Shown here in pieces: positions 1 through 9,283 of a stretch of 64,000 nt of DNA (within the stretch, counting starts at the first letter, position 1; each line of letters opens with the position of its first letter). The stretch spans positions 62,001-126,000 of the forward strand of contig NZ_VVIP01000065.1 in NCBI RefSeq assembly GCF_009650435.1. The letters run 5' to 3'. The stretch is from Foetidibacter luteolus (GTDB lineage: Bacteria; Bacteroidota; Bacteroidia; Chitinophagales; Chitinophagaceae). The notes beneath the pieces are model-generated. The model did not search any database and was not told the DNA's origin. It saw only the letters and a program-made list of their open reading frames with translations. The translations under genes were made by a program, and so were the position numbers.

Positions 1-2
1 GG

Positions 3-2321
3 CTTGGCCTTGTTTCTAAAGACACAACTGAAGATGTAATAGAAGGCATTGTTGTAATGCGTAAAGGAGAAAATGCCGCCGAAGTGCTAAACCGCATACA
101 CGCCAAAGTAGATGAACTGAACAAACACATACTGCCTAAAGATGTTAAGCTGGATACCTTTTACGACCGTACAGACCTGATGGACTATGCAACGGAAACC
201 GTAATACACAACCTTATTGAGGGCATTGTGCTGGTAACCTGTATTGTGTTGCTGTTTATGGCCGACTGGCGCACCACCGTTACCGTGAGCATCATCATAC
301 CACTGGCTTTGCTGTTCGCCTTTATGTGTATGCGTTTAAAGGGAATGACGGCCAACCTGCTTTCCATGGGCGCCGTGGATTTTGGTATCATCATAGACGG
401 CGCTGTAGTAATGGTGGAAGGGTTGTTTGTTGCGCTTGACCACCGTGCCAAAGAAGTAGGGATGGAAAAGTTCAACAAACTGGCAAAGCTGGGGTTGTTT
501 AAACAGGTAGGCGCGGAAATGGGCAAAGCCATCTTCTTCTCCAAACTCATCATCATCACCTGTTTGATACCCATCTTCGCGTTTCAAAAAGTGGAAGGAA
601 AAATGTTTTCACCACTTGCCTGGACATTAGGTTTTGCGCTGCTGGGCGCTTTGATATTTACATTAACACTGGTGCCTGCATTATCAAGCATTTTGTTACG
701 CAAAAATGTAAGGGAAAAACATAATCCTGTAGTTCGATTTTTTGAAAAAAGTATTGGCGGGCTCTTTGCAAAGGCATACCGCTTTCCACGCACCAGCATG
801 CTGCTGGCGCTGGGTTTTATGGCCATCACTTTTTTTTCAGCCAGGTTTTTAGGCACAGAATTTTTGCCCGAGCTGGATGAAGGCGCTTTATGGGTAAAAT
901 CCCAGTTGCCGATGAGTGCATCACTTAACCAGTCAAAGGAAATATCTGATAAAATGACGGCAGAAATACGCCGCTTTCCTGAAGTGCGGCATACACTGGC
1001 GCAGATTGGCCGTACCAATGATGGTACCGACCCTAAAGGTTTCTTTAACGTGGAAATAGCGGTTGACCTGAAGCCAAAGAAGGAGTGGCGCAAAGGTCTT
1101 ACCACCGAGTTGCTGGTTGATAGTATTAACCAACAACTGAGTAAAATACCGGGGCTGCTGCTTAACTATTCTCAACCCATACGCGATAATGTGGAAGAAG
1201 CGGTTGCAGGCGTACCGGCATCGCTGGCGGTAAAAATTTTCGGACCAGATTTTTATACGCTTGATTCGCTGGCCAACAAAGTAAAAGCAACATTAGCCAA
1301 TGTGGAAGGCGTGGAAGACCTGGGTGTTTTAAGAAACCTGGGCCAGCCGGAATTCCGCATAGAATTAAACCAACAAAAGATGGCTATGTATGGCATCAGC
1401 ACAGCGGATGCGCAGGCTGTAATTGAAATGGCATTGGGTGGCAAAGCAGCTACCCAGTTATATGAAGGCGAAAGAAAGTTTGACATACGGATACGTTATC
1501 AAAAAGACTTTCGCGATACCCGCGAAAAAGTAGAGCGGCTGATGGTGCCAACGCAGGATGGCGCAAAAGTGCCCATCAAAGAAATAGCGGCCATTAAAAC
1601 GCTTACCGGGCCCGCTTTTGTTTACAGGGATAATAATGCCAGGTATATACCGGTTAAGTTTTCCATACGTGGCCGTGACCTTGGCAGTACCATACTGGAA
1701 GCGCAGCAAAAGGTAAGCGAAGCAGTTACCATTCCCGATGGCTACACGCTTACGTGGAACGGCGAATTTGAAAACCAGCAACGTGCATCTGCAACATTAA
1801 GCAATGTAGTGCCGCTTTGCCTGCTGGCTATTTTCCTGATACTTTTTGTGATGTTTGGCAATATTAAAGATGCCATACTCACCATTCTTAATGTGCCTTT
1901 TGCGCTAATCGGCGGCATTCTCGCTTTGCACTTGCGGGGCATGAATTTCAGCATAAGCGCAGGCATTGGTTTTATCGCATTGTTTGGCATCTGTATACAG
2001 AACGGCGTAATACTTATCAGTGTTTTCCGCAAAAACCTTGAAGCTAAGATGCCACTGGCTGAAGCATTGAGGACCGGGGTGATCAGCCGTGTGCGGCCGG
2101 TGGTGATGACGGCGTTGATGGCAGCGATTGGTTTGCTGCCGGCGGCCATATCCACCGGTGTTGGCAGTGAATCGCAAAAGCCACTGGCCACGGTGGTTAT
2201 AGGTGGGTTGGTAACATCAACCTTCCTAACCTTGCTGATATTGCCATTGATATATGCTGCAGTGTACAGGTTTATGCATAAACGCTCTAATATAAAGCAG
2301 TTGAAAAAACTGGGGGCTTAA
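3..2321 (+). CDS. czcA: Heavy-metal efflux RND transporter, CzcA/CusA family (5' partial)
   Basis: Inner-membrane pump subunit of a tripartite heavy-metal efflux system, driven by protons. The frame is open from base 3, before the first ATG at 57, so the N-terminus lies outside the window; about 772 residues are visible of a family length near 1,040. The visible part opens in the first porter region, then TM helices with the heavy-metal RND signature DFG-x3-DGAV in TM4 (near residue 120 of the visible part). The second half repeats the plan and ends in TM helices and a basic tail. Metal specificity (Cu/Ag versus Zn/Co/Cd) cannot be read from what is seen. The membrane-fusion and outer-membrane partners are presumably upstream, outside the window. 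Confidence 0.93.
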   Translation, partial: LGLVSKDTTEDVIEGIVVMRKGENAAEVLNRIHAKVDELNKHILPKDVKLDTFYDRTDLMDYATETVIHNLIEGIVLVTCIVLLFMADWRTTVTVSIIIPLALLFAFMCMRLKGMTANLLSMGAVDFGIIIDGAVVMVEGLFVALDHRAKEVGMEKFNKLAKLGLFKQVGAEMGKAIFFSKLIIITCLIPIFAFQKVEGKMFSPLAWTLGFALLGALIFTLTLVPALSSILLRKNVREKHNPVVRFFEKSIGGLFAKAYRFPRTSMLLALGFMAITFFSARFLGTEFLPELDEGALWVKSQLPMSASLNQSKEISDKMTAEIRRFPEVRHTLAQIGRTNDGTDPKGFFNVEIAVDLKPKKEWRKGLTTELLVDSINQQLSKIPGLLLNYSQPIRDNVEEAVAGVPASLAVKIFGPDFYTLDSLANKVKATLANVEGVEDLGVLRNLGQPEFRIELNQQKMAMYGISTADAQAVIEMALGGKAATQLYEGERKFDIRIRYQKDFRDTREKVERLMVPTQDGAKVPIKEIAAIKTLTGPAFVYRDNNARYIPVKFSIRGRDLGSTILEAQQKVSEAVTIPDGYTLTWNGEFENQQRASATLSNVVPLCLLAIFLILFVMFGNIKDAILTILNVPFALIGGILALHLRGMNFSISAGIGFIALFGICIQNGVILISVFRKNLEAKMPLAEALRTGVISRVRPVVMTALMAAIGLLPAAISTGVGSESQKPLATVVIGGLVTSTFLTLLILPLIYAAVYRFMHKRSNIKQLKKLGA

Positions 2322-2333
2322 ACAAGCAAAAAG

Positions 2334-2362
2334 TCCCCGTTAGTCCTGGCGGGGAATTTTTT
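2334..2362 (+). terminator. Rho-independent terminator after the RND pump gene
   Basis: A 6-bp stem TCCCCG/CGGGGA with a 10-nt loop is followed directly by AATTTTTT, 12 bases after the stop codon. Confidence 0.7.
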
Positions 2363-2462
2363 AGTAGTTTGCCTGCATAGTGCATAACCACACGTACTTT
2401 TTGCGGTTATGCACTGCATCGCCATAAAAATATATGTTAACCTATCATGTAAAAGCTATACC

Positions 2463-3530
2463 ATGAAATTGTTGCTAAAATGGACAACCATTATACCCAT
2501 AGCAGCCTGGGTGCTGTACTTCTCAGGTTTGATAACCGAAGGAAGCATTTACCAGGTAGCAGCCGCCGCCTTGCTTATTCTAAGTGTGATCGCGGCTGTT
2601 CATCATTCTGAAATTATTGCCCACCGCGTTGGGGAACCGTATGGTACCATCATACTGGCTGTGGCGGTTACTATTATTGAGGTTTCCATCATTATTTCCC
2701 TGATGGTGGCGGGCGGCCCGGAAGCTGAATCGCTGGCAAGGGATACCATTTTTTCTGCCATTATGCTTATCCTTAACGGTATTACAGGTCTCTGTCTTTT
2801 CCTGGGCGGGCTTAAGTATAAGGAGCAAAGCTTCTCGCAACATTCCGCCACAATAGCCCTTGTTTCGCTTGTAGCCATTATTATCCTTACTTTAATATTT
2901 CCCTCCTATACAACCAGTGTAAAAGGGCCATATTACTCTACTCCGCAGCTCATCTTTGTGGCAATTGCCTGCCTCACTATTTATTCTTTCTTTCTGCTGG
3001 CCCAAACAAAACGGCACCGTGAATATTTCTTATCCGGCGAGGATGACAGTGAAACCCATGCCATAAAGGTTTCCAACGCATCCCTGGTAAGCAGCCTGGT
3101 TTTTCTGCTGCTTGGCCTGGGCATAGTTGTATTGCTGGCAAAAACGCTGTCGCCTACCATTGAAAAAATAGTAATCAGCAACAACCTTCCAAAAACTTTG
3201 GTAGGCGTAATTATTGCTGCTGTAATTCTGTTGCCAGAAGGCATTGCGGCTATAATAGCCGCCAAAAACAATAAGCTGCAAACCAGCCTTAACCTGGCAC
3301 TGGGTTCGGCGCTGGCAAGCATTGGCCTTACAATTCCCTGTGTAGCGGTGGTAAGCAGCATGCTTAACATTAACGTTATTCTCGGGCTGGATGTTAAATC
3401 AACCATCCTCCTGGCACTTTCCGTTTTCACAGTAATGCTGTCCCTTGCCCGGGGCAGAACAAATATGGTGTATGGTGTAGTACTGTTGGTGAACCTGATG
3501 GCTTTTATTTTCCTTATTGTTTATCCCTAA
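2463..3530 (+). CDS. chaA: ChaA-type Ca2+(Na+,K+)/H+ antiporter
   Basis: Polytopic inner-membrane cation/proton exchanger of the CaCA superfamily, 355 residues, close to E. coli ChaA in length. Two inverted halves are visible, each with an acidic exchanger motif: HRVGEPYGT...TIIEV in the first half and a VILLPEGIAAI segment in the second, which matches the conserved Glu-containing alpha repeats. They are joined by a hydrophilic loop (HREYFLSGEDDSE). I place the start at 2463 (MKLLLKW) because an upstream in-frame ATG at 2409 adds only 18 residues that are not membrane-like. It stands alone after a terminator. Whether the ion is calcium or a monovalent cation is inferred from the family only. 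Confidence 0.88.
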   Translation: MKLLLKWTTIIPIAAWVLYFSGLITEGSIYQVAAAALLILSVIAAVHHSEIIAHRVGEPYGTIILAVAVTIIEVSIIISLMVAGGPEAESLARDTIFSAIMLILNGITGLCLFLGGLKYKEQSFSQHSATIALVSLVAIIILTLIFPSYTTSVKGPYYSTPQLIFVAIACLTIYSFFLLAQTKRHREYFLSGEDDSETHAIKVSNASLVSSLVFLLLGLGIVVLLAKTLSPTIEKIVISNNLPKTLVGVIIAAVILLPEGIAAIIAAKNNKLQTSLNLALGSALASIGLTIPCVAVVSSMLNINVILGLDVKSTILLALSVFTVMLSLARGRTNMVYGVVLLVNLMAFIFLIVYP

Positions 3531-3624
3531 CAGGCTTTGTTTTTGCTGGTGGTTATAACAATTATTTTATCTCAGCTTAAAGTATAGCTGCGGTTCATTA
3601 TTTTACTTTACAAAAATTATCAGT

Positions 3625-4311
3625 ATGCTATTAACCTATTATGGCCAGTCTTGCTTTTCAGTTACAGCAGGCGGCAAAAAAATCCTGTTCGATCCGTTTA
3701 TATCAGGCAACCCCTTAGCCAAACATATTGACATCAATACTATAGAAGCCGATTATATTTTTATATCCCACGGCCATACCGACCATACACTCGACCTGGT
3801 GGCCATAGCCAAAAGAACCGGCGCATTATGTATTGCCGCCGCGGAAATTGCTGACTGGCTTTCAGAAAAACAGGGCATTAAAAATGTGAGACCTATCAAT
3901 CATGGCGGCCCGGTTACATTTGATTTTGGCAAGGCACGTGGCGTAAATGCCATTCACTCCTCTTCTTTGCCAGACGGCAGCTATGCAGGCAACCCGCTGG
4001 GCTTCGTGTTTAATACAGGCGAAGGTGATTTTTATTTTGCCGGCGATACCGCCCTTACACTTGATATGCAACTGATACCCATGTGGGCTAAGCTAAACTT
4101 TGCCGTACTGCCTATAGGCGGCAACTTTACCATGGATGTTGCAGATGCCATACGTGCCGCCGATTTTGCCGAATGCGCAACCGTTGTGGGCGTGCACTAC
4201 AACACTTTTGGCCTTATTGAAATTGATACACAGCAAGCAGTTAAAGATTTTGAAGCCCAAGGCAAAAAATTACTGTTGCCCGGCATTGGCGAAACCATCG
4301 AAGTAGAGTAG
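3625..4311 (+). CDS. UPF0173-type metal-dependent hydrolase, MBL fold
   Basis: Metallo-beta-lactamase-fold protein of 228 residues, the usual UPF0173 (YtkL-like) length. The metal-binding motif HGHTDH lies near residue 52, followed by GDTA near 142 and a late VGVHYNTF histidine segment, so the metal centre looks complete. No signal peptide is present, so it should be cytoplasmic. The substrate of this family is not established. It appears monocistronic, with its own terminator 160 bases downstream beyond a dispersed repeat. Confidence 0.9.
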   Translation: MLLTYYGQSCFSVTAGGKKILFDPFISGNPLAKHIDINTIEADYIFISHGHTDHTLDLVAIAKRTGALCIAAAEIADWLSEKQGIKNVRPINHGGPVTFDFGKARGVNAIHSSSLPDGSYAGNPLGFVFNTGEGDFYFAGDTALTLDMQLIPMWAKLNFAVLPIGGNFTMDVADAIRAADFAECATVVGVHYNTFGLIEIDTQQAVKDFEAQGKKLLLPGIGETIEVE

Positions 4312-4328
4312 CGGGTGCAGAATATTTT

Positions 4329-4419
4329 GGAACCCGGCGTCCGGCGCTTTGTGGAGGCATCGTTGCGTCGCACTACGTTCATCGTTCTGTACATTGGGCA
4401 TCTTTTCAGCCCCGGATAG
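4329..4419. repeat. Dispersed repeat family 1, copy 1
   Basis: Divergent copy of the GATACCAGC...GCATCGTTGCGTCGCAATC...TTTCATC repeat seen throughout the window. It carries the full distal part ATTGGGCATCTTTTCAGCCCC. It fills most of the 320-base gap between the hydrolase gene and amt, with the palindrome at 4425 and the terminator at 4472; no gene is visible here. Confidence 0.7.
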
Positions 4420-4424
4420 GGTAT

Positions 4425-4452
4425 GTAGAGACGCGATGCATCGCGTCTCTAC
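4425..4452. repeat. Perfect 28-bp palindrome
   Basis: GTAGAGACGCGATG followed by its exact reverse complement with no loop. It directly follows the distal end of repeat family 1. A sister with 15-bp arms and related core (GAGATGCGAT) sits at 53467-53498. Confidence 0.85.
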
Positions 4453-4471
4453 CGGTATAGGTATAATACAA

Positions 4472-4508
4472 ACCGGCATGCGCATTACACGCATGCCGGT
4501 ATTTTTTT
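4472..4508 (+). terminator. Rho-independent terminator of the UPF0173 gene
   Basis: An 11-bp perfect stem ACCGGCATGCG/CGCATGCCGGT with a 7-nt loop (CATTACA) is followed by ATTTTTTT on the plus strand. There is no T-run on the minus side, so it serves the plus-strand gene. Confidence 0.85.
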
Positions 4509-4631
4509 CCCAAACTCCTTGGTCCATTAGCAACGGCGGGCAAAGGATACGGAGTTGGCAAACAGTGCTGTAAAAATCGAGAAGGCTTGTTAATTCCGAC
4601 TCTTGATTTGGATATACACAGTTAAAAATTC

Positions 4632-5951
4632 TTATAAAGATTCCCCATGCTGGGTAATGTCAAGACCAATAGCCTCTTCTTCGGCAGATACACGCAAAGG
4701 AATAATCATATCAACCAGCTTAAACAGTATGAAGCCCATAATCATTGCAAAAGCAACCACTATGGCGCAACCGGCAAGTTGCTTAAGAAAGAACTCAGTA
4801 CCTCCGTACAATAGTCCATCAGTACCGGCGGCATTTATTTTCTTACTGGAAAACACACCAGTTAATATCATACCTACTATACCACCAACACCATGGCAAG
4901 GGAACACATCAAGCGTATCATCAATAGTTGTTTTCCCCTTCCAGTAAACAGCCAGGTTAGAACAAACAGCGCCAAACATGCCAATGAAGATGCTTTGTGG
5001 CAGCCCAACAAAACCAGCGGCAGGCGTAATGGCCACAAGGCCAACTACGGCGCCGATACAAAAGCCCAATGCAGACGGTTTGCGGCCGCGCAGCGAATCG
5101 AAAAATATCCAACCGAGGCCTGCAGCGGCAGAAGCTGTATTGGTATTGGCAAAAGCGTTTACAGCCAGGCTTCCTGAGCCAACGGCAGAACCCGCATTAA
5201 AACCAAACCAGCCAAACCACAGTAAGCCGGTACCCAGCAGCACATAAGGAATGCGGGCAGGTTTTACTTCTTCTTTTTCAATATGCACCTTACGCCTTTT
5301 AAGTACAATGGCGCCCATTAGGGCTGCGCAACCAGCAGAAATGTGTACCACAGTACCACCGGCAAAGTCAAGAACGCCCATTTTAAACAGCAGGCCATCC
5401 GGGTGCCATGTCCAGTGCGCCAGCGGGGCATAAATAATCAGGCTGAAGAGCACCATGAAAAGTACATAGCCGGTAAAGCGTATACGTTCAGCAGTAGCGC
5501 CTACTACCAGCGCCGGAGTTATGATAGCGAATTTCATTTGAAACAAAGCGAACAATAACAGCGGTATAGTTGGCGCCAGGCTCCATGGGGCCATGCCATT
5601 AATACCCTTCATCATAAAGAGGCCGGCAGGGTTGCCAATAAAGCCGCCGATAGAGGGGCCAAAGGCAAGGCCAAACCCTACTACCAGCCACAGCACGCTT
5701 ATGAGGCCCGTGGCTATAAAGCTCTGGAACATGGTGGAGATCACATTCTTTTTACCCACCATACCGGCGTAGAAAAACGAAAGGCCGGGAGTCATTAATA
5801 AAACCAATGCAGTAGAAACAAGCAACCAGGCAATATCGCCGGTGTTGTACACCTGGGAACCATCAAAGTCCGTAACCAGGGGTGTAAAAATTCCAATGAG
5901 GGCAAAAATTGCCATCAGGATAAATGGTATGGGACTGGTAGAAGTCTTCAT
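4632..5951 (-). CDS. amt: Ammonium transporter (Amt/MEP/Rh family), first copy
   Basis: Inner-membrane ammonium channel/transporter of 439 residues, normal for Amt. The family landmarks are present: DIAWLLVSTALVLLMTPGLSFFY and GMVGKKN in the first helices, the first pore histidine in GGTVVHISAG, and the second in PCHGVGGIVG. The C-terminal tail (VSAEEEAIGLD) is the usual regulatory tail. It is about 65-70% identical by eye to the second amt at 7515, from which a porin gene separates it. No glnK/PII gene lies beside it. Confidence 0.95.
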   Translation of the reverse strand: MKTSTSPIPFILMAIFALIGIFTPLVTDFDGSQVYNTGDIAWLLVSTALVLLMTPGLSFFYAGMVGKKNVISTMFQSFIATGLISVLWLVVGFGLAFGPSIGGFIGNPAGLFMMKGINGMAPWSLAPTIPLLLFALFQMKFAIITPALVVGATAERIRFTGYVLFMVLFSLIIYAPLAHWTWHPDGLLFKMGVLDFAGGTVVHISAGCAALMGAIVLKRRKVHIEKEEVKPARIPYVLLGTGLLWFGWFGFNAGSAVGSGSLAVNAFANTNTASAAAGLGWIFFDSLRGRKPSALGFCIGAVVGLVAITPAAGFVGLPQSIFIGMFGAVCSNLAVYWKGKTTIDDTLDVFPCHGVGGIVGMILTGVFSSKKINAAGTDGLLYGGTEFFLKQLAGCAIVVAFAMIMGFILFKLVDMIIPLRVSAEEEAIGLDITQHGESL

Positions 5952-6083
5952 AAACTATTATTTGGGGTGATAGTAATATAGCAGAGAGTAGCAGCAGTAG
6001 TTGTTTGGTTGCGGGCCCCTGTTTCACAACAACCTGACAGGCTTTTGGGTGTGTTTGGCACCGTACGGCCTGCCAGGTTCAGC

Positions 6084-6095
6084 GTGTGAATGACT
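6084..6095. promoter_or_regulatory. 12-mer GTGTGAATGACT shared by both amt upstream regions
   Basis: GTGTGAATGACT lies 133 bases upstream of the first amt and recurs at 8959-8970, 41 bases upstream of the second amt, in the same orientation. Both copies are followed by a GTAA. It may be a shared control site; no palindrome is obvious. Confidence 0.35.
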
Positions 6096-6109
6096 ATTTT
6101 GTAAGGCAG

Positions 6110-7204
6110 TTAGAAGCGGTAAGTAGCAGCCAGTAATGCTGTAAATGCACTCTTGGTACCTTCGCCGCCGGACTTTTCAAATATTTCTTCGTTGGCGCTA
6201 TCTAACCTTAATTCCGGTATGATAGTAAGGTTACCTGCTTTGATGTTGCCAGATAGCGTTGTTGCAAAAACAGAGCTGTTAAAATAACCAAGAACATCTT
6301 TCTTGTCATCTACATATTCCGTACGCAGTGTTAAGCCAAATGTGCTTACCGGATCAAAGTTGAAATAGAGGGCAGAACCCCACCAGCTATCGCTTGAGCC
6401 GCCAGCAGGTTTGCGTGACTGTACAGTACCGTTGTAACCAATGCTGAATTTATCTGATACCGCGCCGGTAACAACAAGGTCTACCTGGTTTAACGTAGAG
6501 CCAATGTTGTATTTACCGCCCTGGTAGTTCAGGAATGCTTTTAACTTACCGTTAGAAGTGCCGGTGCTAAACTGTGCAATAACGAATTTAGCTGTACTGG
6601 GGAAGGGCATTGCAGAAAAGTCTGTGGGGTTAGAAACACCAACCATCAATGCGCTGGTACCACCCAAAGATATATCAGCTTTTAAGCCTGTGTGAAAGAA
6701 GGGGCCGTAAGAGAACATGTAGCTCATGCTATAGTTCCTGTTTAAGTAAGCATCTACCAGTTCGTAACCAACGTGTGTGGCAAATTTACCCATCGTTAAT
6801 TTAAACTTGTCAGAAACGGCGTAGCTCAAATAAGCCTGTTTAACGTTAGCAAGTGAAAAGAAGCCATTCTTATCAGAGCTGGCCTCGCCATCGGTGTATG
6901 AAAACTCTTCAGCCCTTCTGCCAAAACCAAGATCAATGGTTGCACTGGCCTTACCGAAGCTGTGATCTGCCCTTATACTGGCCATACCCAACTCAAACGA
7001 ATTTTGAGAATTGGTGAAACTTGTCCAGTTATTAAAACTGCCAGATTTAGGGTCCTGAAAATTATACCTGTAATACACATCCAAAGAGCCGGTAATAGTG
7101 GGCTTTGGGGGTTCGGCGGCAGTTGCTGAATCCTGGGCGTTAGCCGCGACAAATGAAGACATAGCGAAGCATGCAGTGAAAATTTTTCGTAACATTGCAG
7201 TCAA
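6110..7204 (-). CDS. Outer-membrane beta-barrel porin, BBP2/OmpL-like
   Basis: Predicted outer-membrane porin of 364 residues. It has a signal peptide ending at AANAQ (near residue 24), then alternating amphipathic strands, a GSLDVYYRYNFQDP opening typical of BBP2 barrels, and a C-terminal strand ending in aromatic plus basic residues (AATYRF). It lies between two ammonium transporter genes on the same strand, which suggests it admits ammonium or another small nitrogen source; that role is inference from position. An alternative start is the internal Met at residue 4. Confidence 0.8.
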   Translation of the reverse strand: MTAMLRKIFTACFAMSSFVAANAQDSATAAEPPKPTITGSLDVYYRYNFQDPKSGSFNNWTSFTNSQNSFELGMASIRADHSFGKASATIDLGFGRRAEEFSYTDGEASSDKNGFFSLANVKQAYLSYAVSDKFKLTMGKFATHVGYELVDAYLNRNYSMSYMFSYGPFFHTGLKADISLGGTSALMVGVSNPTDFSAMPFPSTAKFVIAQFSTGTSNGKLKAFLNYQGGKYNIGSTLNQVDLVVTGAVSDKFSIGYNGTVQSRKPAGGSSDSWWGSALYFNFDPVSTFGLTLRTEYVDDKKDVLGYFNSSVFATTLSGNIKAGNLTIIPELRLDSANEEIFEKSGGEGTKSAFTALLAATYRF

Positions 7205-7514
7205 GTTTTAAGTGTTAAATTGAAAGGGTATAGCTATCGCATTCCGAACTTTGTCCAGAAGTTCAGATTCAATGCAAGCTGTACCTTTTCTTTTTCCTTT
7301 AAGTGTTGTGTTTCCTTTATTAGTTTTATTTTCTCAAGCCATTCTTTAGAAGCATAATGCGCACCGGCCTTTTTCAAACAAGAGATATCTGAAAATTACC
7401 CTTAACATGTCCAGTTGTCGCCGGGCTAACCGGCCAATGCGCATTATTGTAGCCAGAACGTTTTAACAGAGAAGAGCATTGAATGGCAGCCCTCTCTGCC
7501 TGTACGTCGTTTGT
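7205..7514. other. Gap between amt-2 and the porin gene
   Basis: Contains no convincing gene. A 53-codon open stretch on the minus strand ending at 7234 is rich in Lys and Glu but has no ATG before its end, and I do not call it. The promoter of the porin gene presumably lies here. Confidence 0.5.
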
Positions 7515-8918
7515 TTAAACAAATTGTACCTTTTCGGCTTCTGTTTCAGTGTATGCGCCGTTGGTTTTATTCTGCACCAGTAAAGTGCCCTGTAAGTATT
7601 TCTCGTTGTGCTGTGTAGCATCCAGGCCAAGCTCTTCTTCTTCAGAAGTTACGCGTAATGGCAAGATGAAATTGATGAATTTGAATATGCCGTAAGAAAC
7701 CGCGAAACTGTAAGCCACTACTATACCCAGGGCTTTTACCTGTGTAAAGAAGAATGCGGCATTGCCATAGAAAAGGCCATCGTTACCGGCACTGTTTACG
7801 GTTTTTGTTGCAAAAATACCTGTAAGCAACATACCCACCATACCACCTATACCGTGGCATGGGAATACGTCCAGTGTATCATCCAGCGTAGATTTTTGTT
7901 TGTAGTAAACAGCTACGTTAGATATGATTGCGGCTATAACGCCGATGAAGATACTTTGAGGGATAGCCACGAAACCTGCTGCAGGCGTTATGGCAACCAG
8001 GCCAACTACCGCACCGATACAAAAGCCAAGCACAGAAGGTTTTTTTCCTTTCATTACATCAAAAAACATCCAGGAAAGACCTGCTGCCGCAGCGGCTGTA
8101 TTGGTAGTAGCGAAAGCTGATACTGAAAGTGAGTTGGCGCCCAACGCAGAACCGGCGTTAAAGCCAAACCAGCCAAACCACAGTAAACCGGTACCTATCA
8201 GTACGTAAGGCACGTTAGCGGGAGGTATCTCCTGGTGGTCAAGGTGCGCTTTTCTTCTTTTAAGCACCATTGCGCCTGCCAGGGCTGCGCAACCGGCAGA
8301 AATATGCACTACAGTACCACCGGCAAAATCAAGGGCGCCCATTTTAAACAGGAACCCATCAGGATGCCAGGACCAATGTGCCAAAGGCGCATATACCAAC
8401 AGGCCAAACAATACTATAAATAACACATAGGAAGTAAAGCGGATGCGCTCTGCCACGGCACCTACTACAAGACCTGGTGTGATAATAGCGAACATTAATT
8501 GAAATACAGAAAACAGCAACAAGGGGATGGTTGGTGCGCCGGGCCACGGTGCGCCGGAAACCACATCTTTAAAGAAAAGAAAAGTGGAAGGGTCTCCAAT
8601 TACACCGCCGATGGATTTACCAAAGGCAAGGCTGAAACCTACTACCACCCATAAAACGCTTACAACACCCGCTGCAACAACGCTTTTGATCATGGTAGAG
8701 ATAACGTTTTTACGGTGTACCATGCCGCCGTAAAAAAATGCGAGGCCGGGGGTCATTAAAAAAACAAGCGCAGCAGCCACGATAATCCAGGCTATATCTG
8801 CACTGTTGTACTCTTTGGCGCCGTCATAGGCTGGCAATGAAGGAATGAAAATTGCCGCGATAGCCACCAGGATGAGAATGAGAAAAGGGGCTACCTGTTT
8901 GGTTGTTAGTTTGCTCAT
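7515..8918 (-). CDS. amt: Ammonium transporter (Amt/MEP/Rh family), second copy
   Basis: Inner-membrane ammonium transporter of 467 residues, a close paralogue of the copy at 4632. It has the same pore histidine motifs (GGTVVHISAG and PCHGIGGMVG) and the GMVHRKN loop. It differs mainly by a longer hydrophilic C-terminal tail (about 30 residues after the conserved EEEELGLDATQH), a region through which PII proteins act in related transporters. Order on the minus strand is gltB, gltD, amt-2, porin, amt-1, consistent with a nitrogen-assimilation block. Confidence 0.95.
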   Translation of the reverse strand: MSKLTTKQVAPFLILILVAIAAIFIPSLPAYDGAKEYNSADIAWIIVAAALVFLMTPGLAFFYGGMVHRKNVISTMIKSVVAAGVVSVLWVVVGFSLAFGKSIGGVIGDPSTFLFFKDVVSGAPWPGAPTIPLLLFSVFQLMFAIITPGLVVGAVAERIRFTSYVLFIVLFGLLVYAPLAHWSWHPDGFLFKMGALDFAGGTVVHISAGCAALAGAMVLKRRKAHLDHQEIPPANVPYVLIGTGLLWFGWFGFNAGSALGANSLSVSAFATTNTAAAAAGLSWMFFDVMKGKKPSVLGFCIGAVVGLVAITPAAGFVAIPQSIFIGVIAAIISNVAVYYKQKSTLDDTLDVFPCHGIGGMVGMLLTGIFATKTVNSAGNDGLFYGNAAFFFTQVKALGIVVAYSFAVSYGIFKFINFILPLRVTSEEEELGLDATQHNEKYLQGTLLVQNKTNGAYTETEAEKVQFV

Positions 8919-9283
8919 GCTGTTAAGATTTGCATTTTGACATTAAAAAATTTTCAATGTGTGAATGACTTTCGTAAAAATAATTCAAAAAATGATTAAA
9001 ATGTAAAATAATTTTATATATAATAATTTATAATGTGTATATTCAAAAGAAAACCCTGTATAAGTTTCATCCTATACAGGGTTTTTTATTTTAATTTGTT
9101 GAAAATGAATTGTGGTTTTCCGAAAAACTATCCACCAGAACAATTTGACACTAAGATTGTTAGGAGCCTTTTTACCAGTGCCGGGTTATATTCCTGTCGT
9201 ACAAGAGTGCGACGCAACGGAAGTTTAATAGTAGTTTGTACAGCCGGGCTCATAATTCCTGCCTTTTTAATTACAATATATTA
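8919..9283. other. Regulatory gap between gltD and amt-2
   Basis: AT-rich region upstream of amt-2 that contains the shared 12-mer (8959-8970), the gltD terminator hairpin (9049-9087), and a weak fragment resembling repeat family 1 (GCGACGCAACGG near 9209). An 84-codon plus-strand reading frame here has no family features. Confidence 0.5.
9049..9087 (-). terminator. Terminator downstream of gltD
   Basis: Long stem AAAACCCTGTATA(A)G/C(C)TATACAGGGTTTT with a small loop and T-rich sequence on both sides, so it could work in either direction. On the minus strand it lies about 200 bases after the gltD stop. Confidence 0.65.

Noticed and set aside
584-1105. 173-codon frame antisense to the RND pump gene
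   Set aside because: Opposite conserved transporter sequence; no signal or domain.
7234-7400. Lys/Glu-rich open stretch on the minus strand upstream of the porin gene
   Set aside because: No ATG before its last codons and no recognisable family; kept only as a gap remark.
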